The notes under the pieces are model-generated. The model searched no databases. It was not told the origin of the DNA and worked only from the letters and a program-made list of their open reading frames with translations. DNA of 64,000 bases from Rhizobium sp. BK418 (GTDB taxonomy: Bacteria > Pseudomonadota > Alphaproteobacteria > Rhizobiales > Rhizobiaceae): assembly GCF_004341105.1 (NCBI RefSeq), contig NZ_SLZK01000009.1, positions 62,001 through 126,000 on the forward strand, given 5' to 3'. Position numbers and translations under genes: made by a program. Numbering within the stretch: the first letter of the stretch is position 1; every line of letters begins with the position of its first letter. Below are positions 45,974 to 55,203 of the stretch, one piece after another.

Positions 45974-46165
45974 TTATCGTGCAAGCGAAGGCGGCGCGGC
46001 TTGCTGCGCTGCCAGTTCGGTCTCATGCGGCTGTTCGCTTGAGTTTGCCCACACCGCCACTGCAAGACCCGCAACGAGGAAATAGGGGAGTTTGCTTGAG
46101 AGCTTGAGTTTGCCCGATGCGCTATTGCCGCGCGTGCACTCAAAGCCAGACATTTCTGGGGTCAT
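45974..46165 (-). CDS. Small single-span membrane protein, unknown
   Basis: A 63-aa frame from ATG 46165 (an upstream start at 46198 is possible). One hydrophobic helix (LPYFLVAGLAVAVWA) lies between a basic N-terminal part and an acidic, Ala-rich tail. No family is recognised. It stands alone between the ABC operon and emrB; a 6-bp perfect hairpin at 46227-46241 separates it from emrB. Confidence 0.45.
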   Translation of the reverse strand: MTPEMSGFECTRGNSASGKLKLSSKLPYFLVAGLAVAVWANSSEQPHETELAAQQAAPPSLAR

Positions 46166-46226
46166 CAGTACCTGTCTCGTGTGAATATCACATTTCAATC
46201 ATAGTATATGCGGCGATTCGAATGAA

Positions 46227-46241
46227 CCCCCAGATTGGGGG
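46227..46241. terminator. Short perfect hairpin between emrB and a small gene
   Basis: CCCCCA-GAT-TGGGGG with a 3-nt loop, 30 nt after the emrB stop. No T-run on either side, so it may be a processing signal or weak terminator. Confidence 0.35.
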
Positions 46242-46271
46242 ATGGTAAAACGCGCGGAGCGAGAGGTCGGA

Positions 46272-47882
46272 TTAATGTCCAGCCGGGCCACCTGACCCTT
46301 CGTCAAGATTGATCTTGCGCAGGATGAAGGCCAGCGGCAGGACCGCGAGCGACAGCCACATGAGCGTGTGGAAAACGTCGATATAGGCAAGATAACTCGC
46401 CTGGATCTGCACCTGCTGTCCTATCCAGCCCATAGCCTGCGATTGCACGTCCACCGTTCCTGCCCCCTTGTCGGCAAAATACTGCGTCGCTCCCTGCAGC
46501 GCATAATTGTAGGCAGGGTCGGAGGGAATGACATGTTCAATCAATCGGTTCTGATGCCACTGTTCGCGATGGGCAAGCACGTTTGAGGCAATCGCAACGC
46601 CGATCGAACCACCCGTATTGCGCGCCGCATTGATGAGGGCCGACGCCTGGTCCGTCTGGTCGGGCCTCAGGCCATCGTAGGAGGCTGCGGTCATCGGGAT
46701 GAAGATCAGCGGCAGGCCGAGGCCGAGATAGATGCGCGACCAGACGAAGAAGCCGAAGTTCAAGTCGCCATTGAGGCGCGTCATGTCGTACATGGCGGCA
46801 GCAATGATCGCTGTGCCGATGGCGATCAGGTATTTCGGCTGGAACTTATTGGAGATCCGTCCGGCCACGAACATCATGAACATCGTGACGAGGCCGCCAG
46901 GCGACAGCGCAAGGCCGGCCCAGGTCGCCGTGTAGCCGAAATTCTGTTGCAGAACCAATGGAATGAATTGGGTCGTGGCGATTAGGATCGCGCCCGTCGC
47001 CAGCATGACGATGAAACAGGAGCCGAATTGCCGGCTTGCCAGCAGGCGGACGTCGACGATAGGATTGGCCGCGTTCATCAGCCAGGGAATCGCGAGAAGA
47101 AAAGCTGCAACGCAGATCGCCGTCGCGGCTATGATGAAGTTCGAGCCGAACCAGTCTTCCGTCTGGCCACGATCAAGAACCAATTCGAGCGCCCCGAGAA
47201 AGGTGGCAACCATCAGGAAGCCGACAATATCGAAACGCACGCCTTGCCGGCGCATCCTCGCCCGCTCCTGACGCAGTGAATCCGGCTCGTTCACCAGGAC
47301 GTAGACGAGGATGAAAGCGAAGAGGCCGACCGGTCCGTTGATCAGGAAGCACCAGTGCCAGGAGAAATTGTCAGAGAGGTAGCCGCCGAGCGTCGGGCCG
47401 ACTACGGGGGCGACGACAACGGCGACGCCGAACAGGGCAAAAGCCTGGCTGCGCTTCGATGGCGGAAAGGAATCGGCGAGGATCGACTGGGAGATCGGTA
47501 CCATCCCGCCGCCTGCAAAGCCCTGTATCATGCGGAAAATCAGCAGGGATTCGAGGTTCCAGGCAAGGCCGCAGCAGATGGAGGCAATGGTGAAGGTGGC
47601 AAGGCACAAAAGGTAGAAGCGCCGTCTACCGTAACGCTTGGCAATGAAGCTGCTGGCGACGAGAATGATGGCATTGGAGACGAGATAGGTCGTGACGACC
47701 CATGAAGCCTCGTCGGCGCTGACGGCAAGACCGCCGGAGATATAGCGCAACGCCACATTGGCAATCGTCGTATCCAAAACTTCCATGAAGGTTGCAAGTG
47801 AGACGACCAGGGCAATCAGCCACGGATTGGCGACGCGCGCACCTGATGCCGGCATGCCATCGGCTGTCGTGGCATCACTCAT
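46272..47882 (-). CDS. emrB: DHA2-family multidrug efflux permease (EmrB-like)
   Basis: A 536-aa MFS transporter with 14 predicted helices. Motif A-like SSFIAKRYGRRRFY, motif C-type GPTLGGYLSDNFSWHWCFLINGP, and the start LVVSLATFMEVLDTTIANVAL all match EmrB/QacA. It exports hydrophobic compounds by proton antiport together with EmrA. The start overlaps the emrA stop by 8 nt. Confidence 0.9.
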   Translation of the reverse strand: MSDATTADGMPASGARVANPWLIALVVSLATFMEVLDTTIANVALRYISGGLAVSADEASWVVTTYLVSNAIILVASSFIAKRYGRRRFYLLCLATFTIASICCGLAWNLESLLIFRMIQGFAGGGMVPISQSILADSFPPSKRSQAFALFGVAVVVAPVVGPTLGGYLSDNFSWHWCFLINGPVGLFAFILVYVLVNEPDSLRQERARMRRQGVRFDIVGFLMVATFLGALELVLDRGQTEDWFGSNFIIAATAICVAAFLLAIPWLMNAANPIVDVRLLASRQFGSCFIVMLATGAILIATTQFIPLVLQQNFGYTATWAGLALSPGGLVTMFMMFVAGRISNKFQPKYLIAIGTAIIAAAMYDMTRLNGDLNFGFFVWSRIYLGLGLPLIFIPMTAASYDGLRPDQTDQASALINAARNTGGSIGVAIASNVLAHREQWHQNRLIEHVIPSDPAYNYALQGATQYFADKGAGTVDVQSQAMGWIGQQVQIQASYLAYIDVFHTLMWLSLAVLPLAFILRKINLDEGSGGPAGH

Positions 47883-49056
47883 CTCGGTTCCTCGGCCGCA
47901 CGGTTACCGTCGGAACCACAGACATGCCGGGACCGATCGCCACATCCTTCGGCCAACTGTCGATAACGATCTTGACCGGCACGCGTTGGGTTACCTTCAC
48001 AAAATTGCCGGTCGCGTTTTCCGCGGGAAGAAGCGAGAAGGCCGTGCCCGAACCGGGCTGGACAGAATCCACACGGCCGCGAAGGACGTGATCCGGATAT
48101 GCGTCGATCGTCACATCGACGGGCTGACCCGGCCGCATATCCGTCAACTGGGTTTCCTTGAAATTGGCCGTCACCCAGATCTCATCTGGCACGAACATCG
48201 AGACGGCCTGCCCCGCCTGAACATACTGGCCTTTCGAGCCGCTGAGCTTCACGACACGGCCGGGCTGTGCGGCCGTGATCGTCGTATAGCTGAGATTCTG
48301 CTCTGCAGTTTCGACCTGGGCTTCCGCCTGATGCAGGCTGGCGACAGCACTTGCCCTCTGCGCTTCGGCAGCCGCCTTGTTCTTGATGGCTGAGGTAACG
48401 CTTGCCTGGGCCTGAGCGGTGCTCGCCTCGTTCTGCCGCAAGGTAGACATTGCCTGCTGGGCTGCCTGCTCGGAGCCCGCACCGCTTTTGACCAGTTGCT
48501 GCTGCCTGTTGTTCTCGTCCTTGGCATATTGAAGGGCGGCCTCTGCCGATGCCAGCTGCGCCTTGGCCTCGTCGATTGCCGCCGCTGCAGCGGCGATCTG
48601 AGCTTCGGCGCTCGAAATGGCAGCCTTTGCGACGTCTATCTGGCTACGCGCCTGATCGAGCGCGATCTGGTAGTCGCGCGGGTCGATCTTGGCGATCACC
48701 GTTCCGGCATCGACATGCTGGTTATCGGAGACGGGAATCTCCGACACGTAACCCGAGATCTTGGCCGCGACGGAGAAGCTGCGCGCATCGACGAACGCAT
48801 CATCCGTCGTTTCATAGGGATGGAAATAGATAAGCCAGACCAGGTAGCCGGCGGCAGCAAGGGCAATCAGCGCAAGAACAATGAGAAGAGCGGCGATCGG
48901 ATGACGCCTGATGACAGAGGGTCGCTTTTCCTTCTCCTGGTCCTTCTCGGCAGTGTTTTCTGCCTCTTTGACCGGGGCTTCGTCTGTTGCGGGAGCGGAA
49001 GGTTGCTGTTGCCTGGCGGCGGCGCGCTGGTTTTGGGGCACGGCAAAAACTTTCAT
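47875..49056 (-). CDS. emrA: HlyD-family efflux adaptor (EmrA-like)
   Basis: A 393-aa periplasmic adaptor with a cytoplasmic Gln/Ala-rich head, one TM helix (about 55-78), lipoyl halves and a long coiled coil (about 150-260, rich in Ala/Gln). ATG 49056 is preferred; a start at 49146 would add 30 unlike residues, but neither has a strong ribosome-binding site. It pairs with EmrB; a TolC-type outer channel is needed from elsewhere. Confidence 0.87.
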   Translation of the reverse strand: MKVFAVPQNQRAAARQQQPSAPATDEAPVKEAENTAEKDQEKEKRPSVIRRHPIAALLIVLALIALAAAGYLVWLIYFHPYETTDDAFVDARSFSVAAKISGYVSEIPVSDNQHVDAGTVIAKIDPRDYQIALDQARSQIDVAKAAISSAEAQIAAAAAAIDEAKAQLASAEAALQYAKDENNRQQQLVKSGAGSEQAAQQAMSTLRQNEASTAQAQASVTSAIKNKAAAEAQRASAVASLHQAEAQVETAEQNLSYTTITAAQPGRVVKLSGSKGQYVQAGQAVSMFVPDEIWVTANFKETQLTDMRPGQPVDVTIDAYPDHVLRGRVDSVQPGSGTAFSLLPAENATGNFVKVTQRVPVKIVIDSWPKDVAIGPGMSVVPTVTVRPRNRDE

Positions 49057-49210
49057 CTTGAAACCGGAGACCAACGCCGGATCATCGGCTTCGGTTCCGG
49101 TCAAAATGCCGCAAGCCCCGGGGACGGCCGCTTTTTCAATTCGCATACCCGGAACAATTTCCAGTGGTAGTGGTTAGGCAAGCGCCCGGCAAAGCTTTAC
49201 GGATTACACC

Positions 49211-49657
49211 ATGACCTACACGACCACGCGCTCTTACGTTGCAATCGTAGCGCCACCTCTGCGTTCGGTTCCGCTCCATTTTTCCGCCGCCTGCCTTGTT
49301 GGCGCGCTTCTGACCGACATTGCCTACTGGCGGACAGCCGAAATGATGTGGACGAACTTTTCCTCCTGGCTTCTCACCTTCGGATTGCTGCTCGGCGCTC
49401 TGGCGGCGATTGCCGTCCTCATCGACATCTTCAGCGGGCGACTTCTCCTGGGCGGTTTGGGCTGGCTCTATATCATCGGCAACATCGCCGCCTTTGTAGC
49501 GTCGCTCTTCAACGCCTTCATACACAGCCGCGACGCATGGACCTCGGTCGTGCCGACGGGGCTGACCCTCTCGATCGTTGCAGCCGTACTGATCGTGATC
49601 AATGCTTGCTTCGGCTGGGCCATTTTGCGCCAGCGCACAGGAGGTCTCGAACAATGA
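49211..49657 (+). CDS. DUF2231 membrane protein
   Basis: A 148-aa protein with four predicted helices and the family pattern PLHFSAACLVGALLTDIAYW near the N-terminus. DUF2231 proteins often sit beside redox or PQQ enzymes and may carry electrons or heme, but function is unproven. It overlaps the following dehydrogenase by 4 nt (ATGA), so the pair is an operon. Confidence 0.82.
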   Translation: MTYTTTRSYVAIVAPPLRSVPLHFSAACLVGALLTDIAYWRTAEMMWTNFSSWLLTFGLLLGALAAIAVLIDIFSGRLLLGGLGWLYIIGNIAAFVASLFNAFIHSRDAWTSVVPTGLTLSIVAAVLIVINACFGWAILRQRTGGLEQ

Positions 49658-51000
49658 GCCGCTCCCTTGCTTTATTCCGTTGCAATGCGTTGGCGCTGAT
49701 CCTGCTCTGCAGCAGCGGCGCGCTTCTCGCTGGCTGCAGCGACAATGAGCCCGACCCGGCGAGCGAAATCGGCCCCAATCCCAAACTGCCGGAACAGGCC
49801 CAATATCTCGTACCGCCGATGCACGTCGCCTCGGTGATCGGATGGAAGGAGGGCGAAACGCCGAAAGTCGCCGATGGGTTGCAGATCAAGGCGCTGGCGA
49901 CGGGGCTGAAACATCCGCGCTCGGTCTATGTCCTGCCAAACGGCGATGTGCTGGCGGTCGAATCCATTGCGCCGCCTGCCGCGTCGATCAAGCGGCCCAA
50001 GGATCTGATCATGGGCTGGATAGAATCCATGGCGACCTCGGGCGGTGGCTCCAGCAACGAGGGAAGCAACCGCATTACCCTGCTGCGCGATGCCGATGGC
50101 GATGGGATCGCCGAAGTCAAGGAGACCTTCCTCGACCATCTCAATTCGCCCTTCGGCGTGGCACTTGTCGGCAATGAACTCTATGTCGCCGATACCGATG
50201 CCATCAGGCACTATCCCTATCAGGAGGGCGAGACGAAGATAACCGAGCCCGGCACCGTGCTGACCGAACTCCCCGGCGGGCCGATCGACCATCATTGGAC
50301 GAAGAGCCTCGTCGCCAGCGAAGACGGCAACAAGCTCTATGCCGGCGTCGGCTCAAACAGCAACATCACGGAAAACGGCATTGAGGCGGAAAAGAACCGG
50401 GCCGCTATCCTAGAAGTCGACCGGCAGACCGGCAGCTTCAGGATTTTTGCCAACGGCCTGCGTAATCCCAATGGCCTCAGTTGGGAGCCACAGACACATG
50501 CGCTCTGGACGGTCGTCAATGAACGCGACGAACTTGGTCCGAATCTCGTTCCTGACTATATGACCTCAGTCAAAGATAGCGGCTTTTATGGTTGGCCATA
50601 TAGCTATTTCGGTCAGAATATCGATCCACGCGTCATGCCGCAGAGGCCAGATCTCGTGGCGAAGGCCATCGTCCCCGATTACTCCCTGAGTTCGCATGTG
50701 GCGCCGCTTGGCATGGTCTTCTACACCGCCGACAATCTGCCAGCGCAATATAAGGGCGGCGCGTTCGTCGGCGAACATGGCAGCTGGAACCGCTATGAAT
50801 TCAATGGCTACAAGGTCGTTTTCGTACCATTCCAGAATGGCAAGCCGAGCGGGAAACCGCAGGACATCGTCACAGGCTTTCTACAAGGGGACGACCAGAC
50901 GCATGGCAGGCCGGTCGGTCTGGCAGTCGACAAGGCCGGCGGCCTGTTGATCGCCGACGATGTCGGCAACACGGTTTGGCGCGTGACCGCCGCGAAGTAG
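49654..51000 (+). CDS. PQQ-type soluble sugar dehydrogenase lipoprotein (sorbosone dehydrogenase-like)
   Basis: A 448-aa protein. ATG 49654 follows AGGAGG and opens a lipoprotein signal with lipobox LLAGC (Cys about 23). The rest is a six-bladed beta-propeller typical of sGDH/sorbosone dehydrogenases: PRSVYVLPNGDVLAVE, HHWTKSLVASEDGNKLY, GLRNPNGLSWEP, GEHGSWNR. It would oxidise an aldose in the periplasm. Actual PQQ dependence and substrate are not shown here. Confidence 0.85.
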   Translation: MSRSLALFRCNALALILLCSSGALLAGCSDNEPDPASEIGPNPKLPEQAQYLVPPMHVASVIGWKEGETPKVADGLQIKALATGLKHPRSVYVLPNGDVLAVESIAPPAASIKRPKDLIMGWIESMATSGGGSSNEGSNRITLLRDADGDGIAEVKETFLDHLNSPFGVALVGNELYVADTDAIRHYPYQEGETKITEPGTVLTELPGGPIDHHWTKSLVASEDGNKLYAGVGSNSNITENGIEAEKNRAAILEVDRQTGSFRIFANGLRNPNGLSWEPQTHALWTVVNERDELGPNLVPDYMTSVKDSGFYGWPYSYFGQNIDPRVMPQRPDLVAKAIVPDYSLSSHVAPLGMVFYTADNLPAQYKGGAFVGEHGSWNRYEFNGYKVVFVPFQNGKPSGKPQDIVTGFLQGDDQTHGRPVGLAVDKAGGLLIADDVGNTVWRVTAAK

Positions 51001-51071
51001 GCCGCGCGTGCCGACCGTTCCTCTTGACGCCGGCCTTGCCGTGTGGAGGTGGGCGATCTGCCTGCCAGCCC

Positions 51072-52733
51072 TCAGATCTCGGTTCGCCGCAGCAGATAAT
51101 CCAGTCCCCCGATCCTGAACCACCTATAGGCATAGGGCTCCAGGAGCAGGCAATGTTTGCCGCGATCGTCGGCTTCGCTGTTGTCGCCATCGGCGATGTC
51201 GATCAACAAGTGCCCTTGTTCGCCGACATCAGGATCGATTTCAACTTCCACGGGCTTCGAATGGAGATTGTGGACGATCAGCACGGCATTGTTTCGCCAA
51301 TCGTACCGGATGGCGAGCACGCCCGGGTCGCCGGCATCGAGGCAGGTAAAGTCACCCCAGCCGATCTCCGGCGCCTCCTTGCGCATGCGGATCAGGCGCT
51401 CTGTCCAGTTCAGCATTGACTGCGGATCGCGCCGTTGCGCCGCAACGTTCACGTGCTGGTATCCGTAAGGGCCTTTCGTAATGACCGGCAGGACAGGTTT
51501 ATCGTGTTTGGTGAAGCCCGCATTGGGCTCTCTTGACCATTGCATCGGCGTGCGGGCGCAATTGCGCTCAGGCAGCGACAAGTCATCGCCCATAGCGATC
51601 TCGTCGCCGTAGCGAAGAACGGGCGTTCCCGGCAGCGAAAACATCAGACTGTAGGCCATACGAATGTGCGGGGCGCTGTCCTTGAGCATCGGCGCCAGCC
51701 GGCGCCGGATGCCGCGGTCGTAAAGCTGCATGGATTTGTCCGGTCCAAAGGCGGCGAACACCGCCTGGCGCTGTTTTTCGCTCAGTCGCCCAAGATCGAG
51801 CTCATCGTGGTTCCGCAGGAACAGACCCCATTGCGCCGTTTGCGGCCGGGCGCGCGTCTTTTCCATGGCTTTGACGAGCGGACCGGTGTCTGCGGTTGCC
51901 AGCGCATAAAAAAGCGCCTGATTGACCTGGAAATTGAACATCATCTGCATACGGTCGCCATCTTCGCCGAAATAATCGAGATCAGTTTCCGGCAGGACAT
52001 TGGCCTCGGCCAGGATGATGGAATCGCCCTGCCGCCACTGCAGGAATTCGCGGAAGGTTCTCAGCATGTCGAATTGCTCCGCCGGCTTCTTCACAGCCGC
52101 TCCCTTCTTGGCAATGATGAAGGGGACGGCGTCCATTCTGAAGCCGGAGACGCCGAGCTGGATCCAGAATCCCATGATCTTCAGGATTTCGGCCTGGACA
52201 TGCGGGTTGGCGGTGTTGAGATCCGGCTGGCAATCGTAGAAGCGGTGGAAGTAATAGGCCTTTGCGGCCTCATCGTAGGTCCAGGTGGATTTCTGCACTC
52301 CCGGAAACACCATGCCTTGATCGGCATTCTCAGGCTTTTGCTCGGACCAGACATACCAGTCGCGATAGCGGGATGCCGGATTTCGTCGCGCCTCCTGAAA
52401 CCACGGATGCTGATCGGACGTGTGGTTGACCACAAGGTCGATCAATACGCGGATGCCGCGCTGGTTGGCGCCGTGCGTGAATTCGACGAAGTCACCGAGC
52501 GTGCCGTAGCGCGGATCGACATTGTAATAGTCGGAGATGTCGTAGCCGTCATCTTTTCCGGGAGACGCCTGGAACGGCATTAGCCAAACTGCAGTGATAC
52601 CGAGACCTGCAAGATAGTCGAGGCGACGCATGAGTCCCTGAAAATCACCAATGCCATCGCCATTTGCGTCCATGAACGTTTCTACCGACAGACAGTAGAT
52701 TACGGCATTCTTGTACCAGAGGTCGTTTATCAT
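51072..52733 (-). CDS. GH13 alpha-amylase-family enzyme, trehalose synthase-like
   Basis: A 553-aa protein. ATG 52733 follows AGGGAGAAGG; the frame is open upstream. The GH13 regions are all present: DLVVNHTSDQHPWF, GFRMDAVPF (nucleophile Asp about 210), LAEANVLP (acid/base Glu) and FLRNHDELDL (transition-state Asp). The start NDLWYKNAVIYCLSVETFMD fits maltose alpha-D-glucosyltransferase (TreS), which interconverts maltose and trehalose, but alpha-glucosidases are similar. Trehalose enzymes belong to the stress response in rhizobia. Confidence 0.85.
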   Translation of the reverse strand: MINDLWYKNAVIYCLSVETFMDANGDGIGDFQGLMRRLDYLAGLGITAVWLMPFQASPGKDDGYDISDYYNVDPRYGTLGDFVEFTHGANQRGIRVLIDLVVNHTSDQHPWFQEARRNPASRYRDWYVWSEQKPENADQGMVFPGVQKSTWTYDEAAKAYYFHRFYDCQPDLNTANPHVQAEILKIMGFWIQLGVSGFRMDAVPFIIAKKGAAVKKPAEQFDMLRTFREFLQWRQGDSIILAEANVLPETDLDYFGEDGDRMQMMFNFQVNQALFYALATADTGPLVKAMEKTRARPQTAQWGLFLRNHDELDLGRLSEKQRQAVFAAFGPDKSMQLYDRGIRRRLAPMLKDSAPHIRMAYSLMFSLPGTPVLRYGDEIAMGDDLSLPERNCARTPMQWSREPNAGFTKHDKPVLPVITKGPYGYQHVNVAAQRRDPQSMLNWTERLIRMRKEAPEIGWGDFTCLDAGDPGVLAIRYDWRNNAVLIVHNLHSKPVEVEIDPDVGEQGHLLIDIADGDNSEADDRGKHCLLLEPYAYRWFRIGGLDYLLRRTEI

Positions 52734-53006
52734 CGCCTTCTCCCTGCTTCGGAGCGAAAGGTCGGCGTCAAAAGATTGTTCCCGGCGCCGCGTAAATGCC
52801 GGTTGCTGGCCAAGCTCACCGGCTACGAACCGGCTTCGGACATCTCGAGGGGTGACGGCCGGTTGTGTCAAATTTAAATGCTGGCGAATAGACTGCCCGC
52901 TATGGTCCCGCCGCATGCATCATCAATGCATGCGATGTCAGGGGAGCGTGAATTTGGCAAGATCGATCAGCTATTTACAAGTTAGGCGGCTTCTTTTGGG
53001 GCGGAA

Positions 53007-53240
53007 TCAATCCAGCCACTCATTCGAGAAAGCCAGGCTTGCGATAGAAATCGGCCGCTCTTCGGACCGGACTGTCAGCGATATGATCGCCCTCTCTCCG
53101 GCTGGCAGCTCATCGCGCGCGATATCCACTAGGATTCGTGCGATTTCCCTGAGCACCTCGACTCGTGATGCAAGTTCCATTCCTTCATTGTCCCGGATCA
53201 GGCCGTCGCCATTGTGAAGGTCAAAGAAGTATCTGGCCAT
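53007..53240 (-). CDS. DUF6894 small protein
   Basis: A 77-aa protein. ATG 53240 with GGGTGAG upstream gives the family start ARYFFDLHNGDGLIRDNEGMEL. It is one of the rhizobial small cytoplasmic proteins of unknown function, often many copies per genome. A GGAAC (minus strand, 53295-53291) lies 51 nt upstream, as in EcfG -35 sites, but the -10 is poor. Confidence 0.78.
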   Translation of the reverse strand: MARYFFDLHNGDGLIRDNEGMELASRVEVLREIARILVDIARDELPAGERAIISLTVRSEERPISIASLAFSNEWLD

Positions 53241-53359
53241 TTGCTCACCCCATTGAAATATTTCATCATGAAGTGCCGGCCGTCCAAATTGTTCCATTCA
53301 CCTAGCTTGTTGGGAAGTCATCGTTTTTCAGCTTCCAGTTTGAACGGGGAGAGCCATTC

Positions 53360-54079
53360 TTGATCGAGCCGCTTCTCCTCAATCTCGAAAGTCACGACGT
53401 GCTTTCCACAGCGGAGATCGAGCTCCTGCGCTCAATCGTCGGCCGTGAAAGATTCGTGGGTGCTGGAGAAGACCTTGTCTCCGAAGGAAGCCGGCCCACT
53501 CATTCTACCCTGCTGCTCGACGGATTTGCCGCCCGATATAAGGTCCTGGAGGACGGCACCCGGCAGATCACCGCGCTGCAGGTTGCCGGCGACTTCGTTG
53601 ATCTGCATGCCTTTCCGCTGAAAGTGGTGGACCACGGCATTCTGGCGGTATCAAACTGTCGTATTGCCTCGGTGGATCACCAGGAATTGAAGGCGATAAC
53701 CGACACCAATCCGCATCTGACGCGCCTGCTGTGGCTCGATACACTGGTCGACGGGGCGGTACATCGTGAATGGATTGTTGCCATGGGGCGCCGTTCAAAG
53801 AAGGCGCATCTCGCCCATCTCATTTGTGAGCTTTACGTACGGCTTCGTACGGTGCGCAGAACGAATGGGCCAAGCTTTCAGCTGCCATTGACGCAGAATG
53901 CCATGGCGGATGTCCTCGGTGTTTCCCTGGTTCATCTGAACAAGACGCTGCAATCGCTTCGGAAGGAGAAGGCGTTCACCTGGGAGGGGAGAGTGATTAC
54001 CATTGTGGACTGGGACAAGCTGCAGAAGATTGCCGGCTTTGACGCCGGATATCTGTCGCTGTCAATCGAAGCGCGCTAG
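53360..54079 (+). CDS. Crp/Fnr-family transcriptional regulator
   Basis: A 239-aa regulator starting at TTG 53360, 4 nt after GGGGAGAG. The N-terminal cNMP-binding-like domain (about 15-125) lacks the Fnr cysteine cluster. The C-terminal HTH_Crp (about 155-225) has LPLTQNAMADVLGVSLVHLNKTLQSLRKEK. The ligand is not known; such proteins are often multiple in Rhizobium. It may control the small genes next to it. Confidence 0.87.
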   Translation: MIEPLLLNLESHDVLSTAEIELLRSIVGRERFVGAGEDLVSEGSRPTHSTLLLDGFAARYKVLEDGTRQITALQVAGDFVDLHAFPLKVVDHGILAVSNCRIASVDHQELKAITDTNPHLTRLLWLDTLVDGAVHREWIVAMGRRSKKAHLAHLICELYVRLRTVRRTNGPSFQLPLTQNAMADVLGVSLVHLNKTLQSLRKEKAFTWEGRVITIVDWDKLQKIAGFDAGYLSLSIEAR

Positions 54080-54125
54080 AAATGTCGTTGTTGACGACGT
54101 ATGGTGTCCAACATGGGAATGCATC

Positions 54126-54347
54126 ATGATCACGCGTTACATCAGGCCTCGCGACGAAGCGTTGACATCGGATGATCTCGCCGCATGCCAGAAAGTGTTG
54201 GATGCTGTGAAGGCCGAATTCAGGCTTGCCGATGACGATGGCGAGGTCGGCCATTCGGCTGCGATCATAATCGAGCTCTACCGCCAGGGCGTCCACGACG
54301 AAGAACGACTTAAAACTCTGGTTTTTGCGACGCGTGGCAAGATCTGA
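54126..54347 (+). CDS. Small cytoplasmic protein, unknown (Rhizobiales type)
   Basis: A 73-aa protein from ATG 54126 (TGGGAATG upstream). Mostly helical: ITRYIRPRDEALTSDDLAACQKVLD. It looks like a common rhizobial small protein but I cannot name the family. It follows the Crp/Fnr gene by 46 nt on the same strand and could share its transcript. Confidence 0.65.
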   Translation: MITRYIRPRDEALTSDDLAACQKVLDAVKAEFRLADDDGEVGHSAAIIIELYRQGVHDEERLKTLVFATRGKI

Positions 54348-54412
54348 AGCGCATGCCTTCAATGTGGATAGACCGATCTGGTTTGGCCGTCTCGCTCGCA
54401 TCGGGAGATCTT

Positions 54413-54715
54413 ATGAGAAGTTTGGTTTTAGCGGCCGCTGTTCTGCTTCCCACGGCAGCCTTTGCCGTCGAGGCCGTGGAGGTTAACGCCCGCGAGCATT
54501 CTTGCCGTGAGCTGGCGCAGATTATCCAGCAGAAAAAGGCCGTCTTTGTTCGCATGGGGCTCGGTGGGCGGAGCTTCCGGTCTCCGCCGGCACGATGCCG
54601 TTTAGGTGACAAATATGACGTGGCCAGAATACGTGCCGCCAACGGGGAAATGTGTGTGCTCGATTACGAGTGCGTTTATGACCCGCAATCCTTCTACAAC
54701 AGGTTTCCCAAATAG
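54413..54715 (+). CDS. Small secreted protein, unknown
   Basis: A 100-aa protein. ATG 54413 follows GGGAGATC and opens a signal peptide cleaved near FAVEA. Four cysteines (SCRELAQ, ARCRLGD, MCVLDYECVYD) suggest disulfides in the periplasm. No family is recognised. It ends tail to tail with the DUF6074 gene. Confidence 0.7.
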   Translation: MRSLVLAAAVLLPTAAFAVEAVEVNAREHSCRELAQIIQQKKAVFVRMGLGGRSFRSPPARCRLGDKYDVARIRAANGEMCVLDYECVYDPQSFYNRFPK

Positions 54716-54728
54716 CGCAGTGAAGGCG

Positions 54729-54971
54729 TTATTGCTCGGCGGCGGTGGCGTAAGCGGCCTGAAGTTCCATCTGCACGGCATGCATGAACAAAGCTGCCTG
54801 CTGCGAGATTTCGTGCTCGCTGCAGCCTTGGGCTTTCAGGTTAGCCGCAAAACTGGCCATTTCTGACCTCCAGAAGCGGTTTGCGGCCTCTCCGTGAAGG
54901 GTCTGTAGTGCCTCGCTGCAGCGCCTGATATCGGCAGTGCGTCGGTCGGCTGGAAACTGCAGTAGCGTCAT
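54729..54971 (-). CDS. DUF6074 small protein
   Basis: An 80-aa protein. ATG 54971 follows CGGAGAAAG and gives MTLLQFPADRRTADIRRC, then LHGEAANRFWRSEM, the DUF6074 pattern. An open frame extends to 55325 but that part is not protein-like. Cytoplasmic, function unknown, found in Rhizobiaceae. Confidence 0.75.
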   Translation of the reverse strand: MTLLQFPADRRTADIRRCSEALQTLHGEAANRFWRSEMASFAANLKAQGCSEHEISQQAALFMHAVQMELQAAYATAAEQ

Positions 54972-55203
54972 GCTTTCTCCGTGATTTTGGGCGAATCGCC
55001 AAGTATTCCGCAGAGTGGCGATGAGTTCTTCACAAGTGGTGAAGGCCAGCCTCGAATAACTATGGTGTCGTGCCCCGTCGCGGCGGACGGTCGGCACTGC
55101 TGGATTGTCCATCACCGAAAGTTGACAATGGACGCTCTGGCATCCATCGCGACTGCGGCAAGCTATGTTAAAGTTCTCACCGTAACGCAGTGATGGGACA
55201 CTG

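Noticed and set aside
51540-52583. 347-aa plus-strand frame
   Set aside because: Antisense to the GH13 gene with all four catalytic regions.
52711-53217. 168-aa plus-strand frame over the treS-DUF6894 gap
   Set aside because: Ser/Arg-rich without motif, and overlaps the well-supported DUF6894 gene on the other strand.
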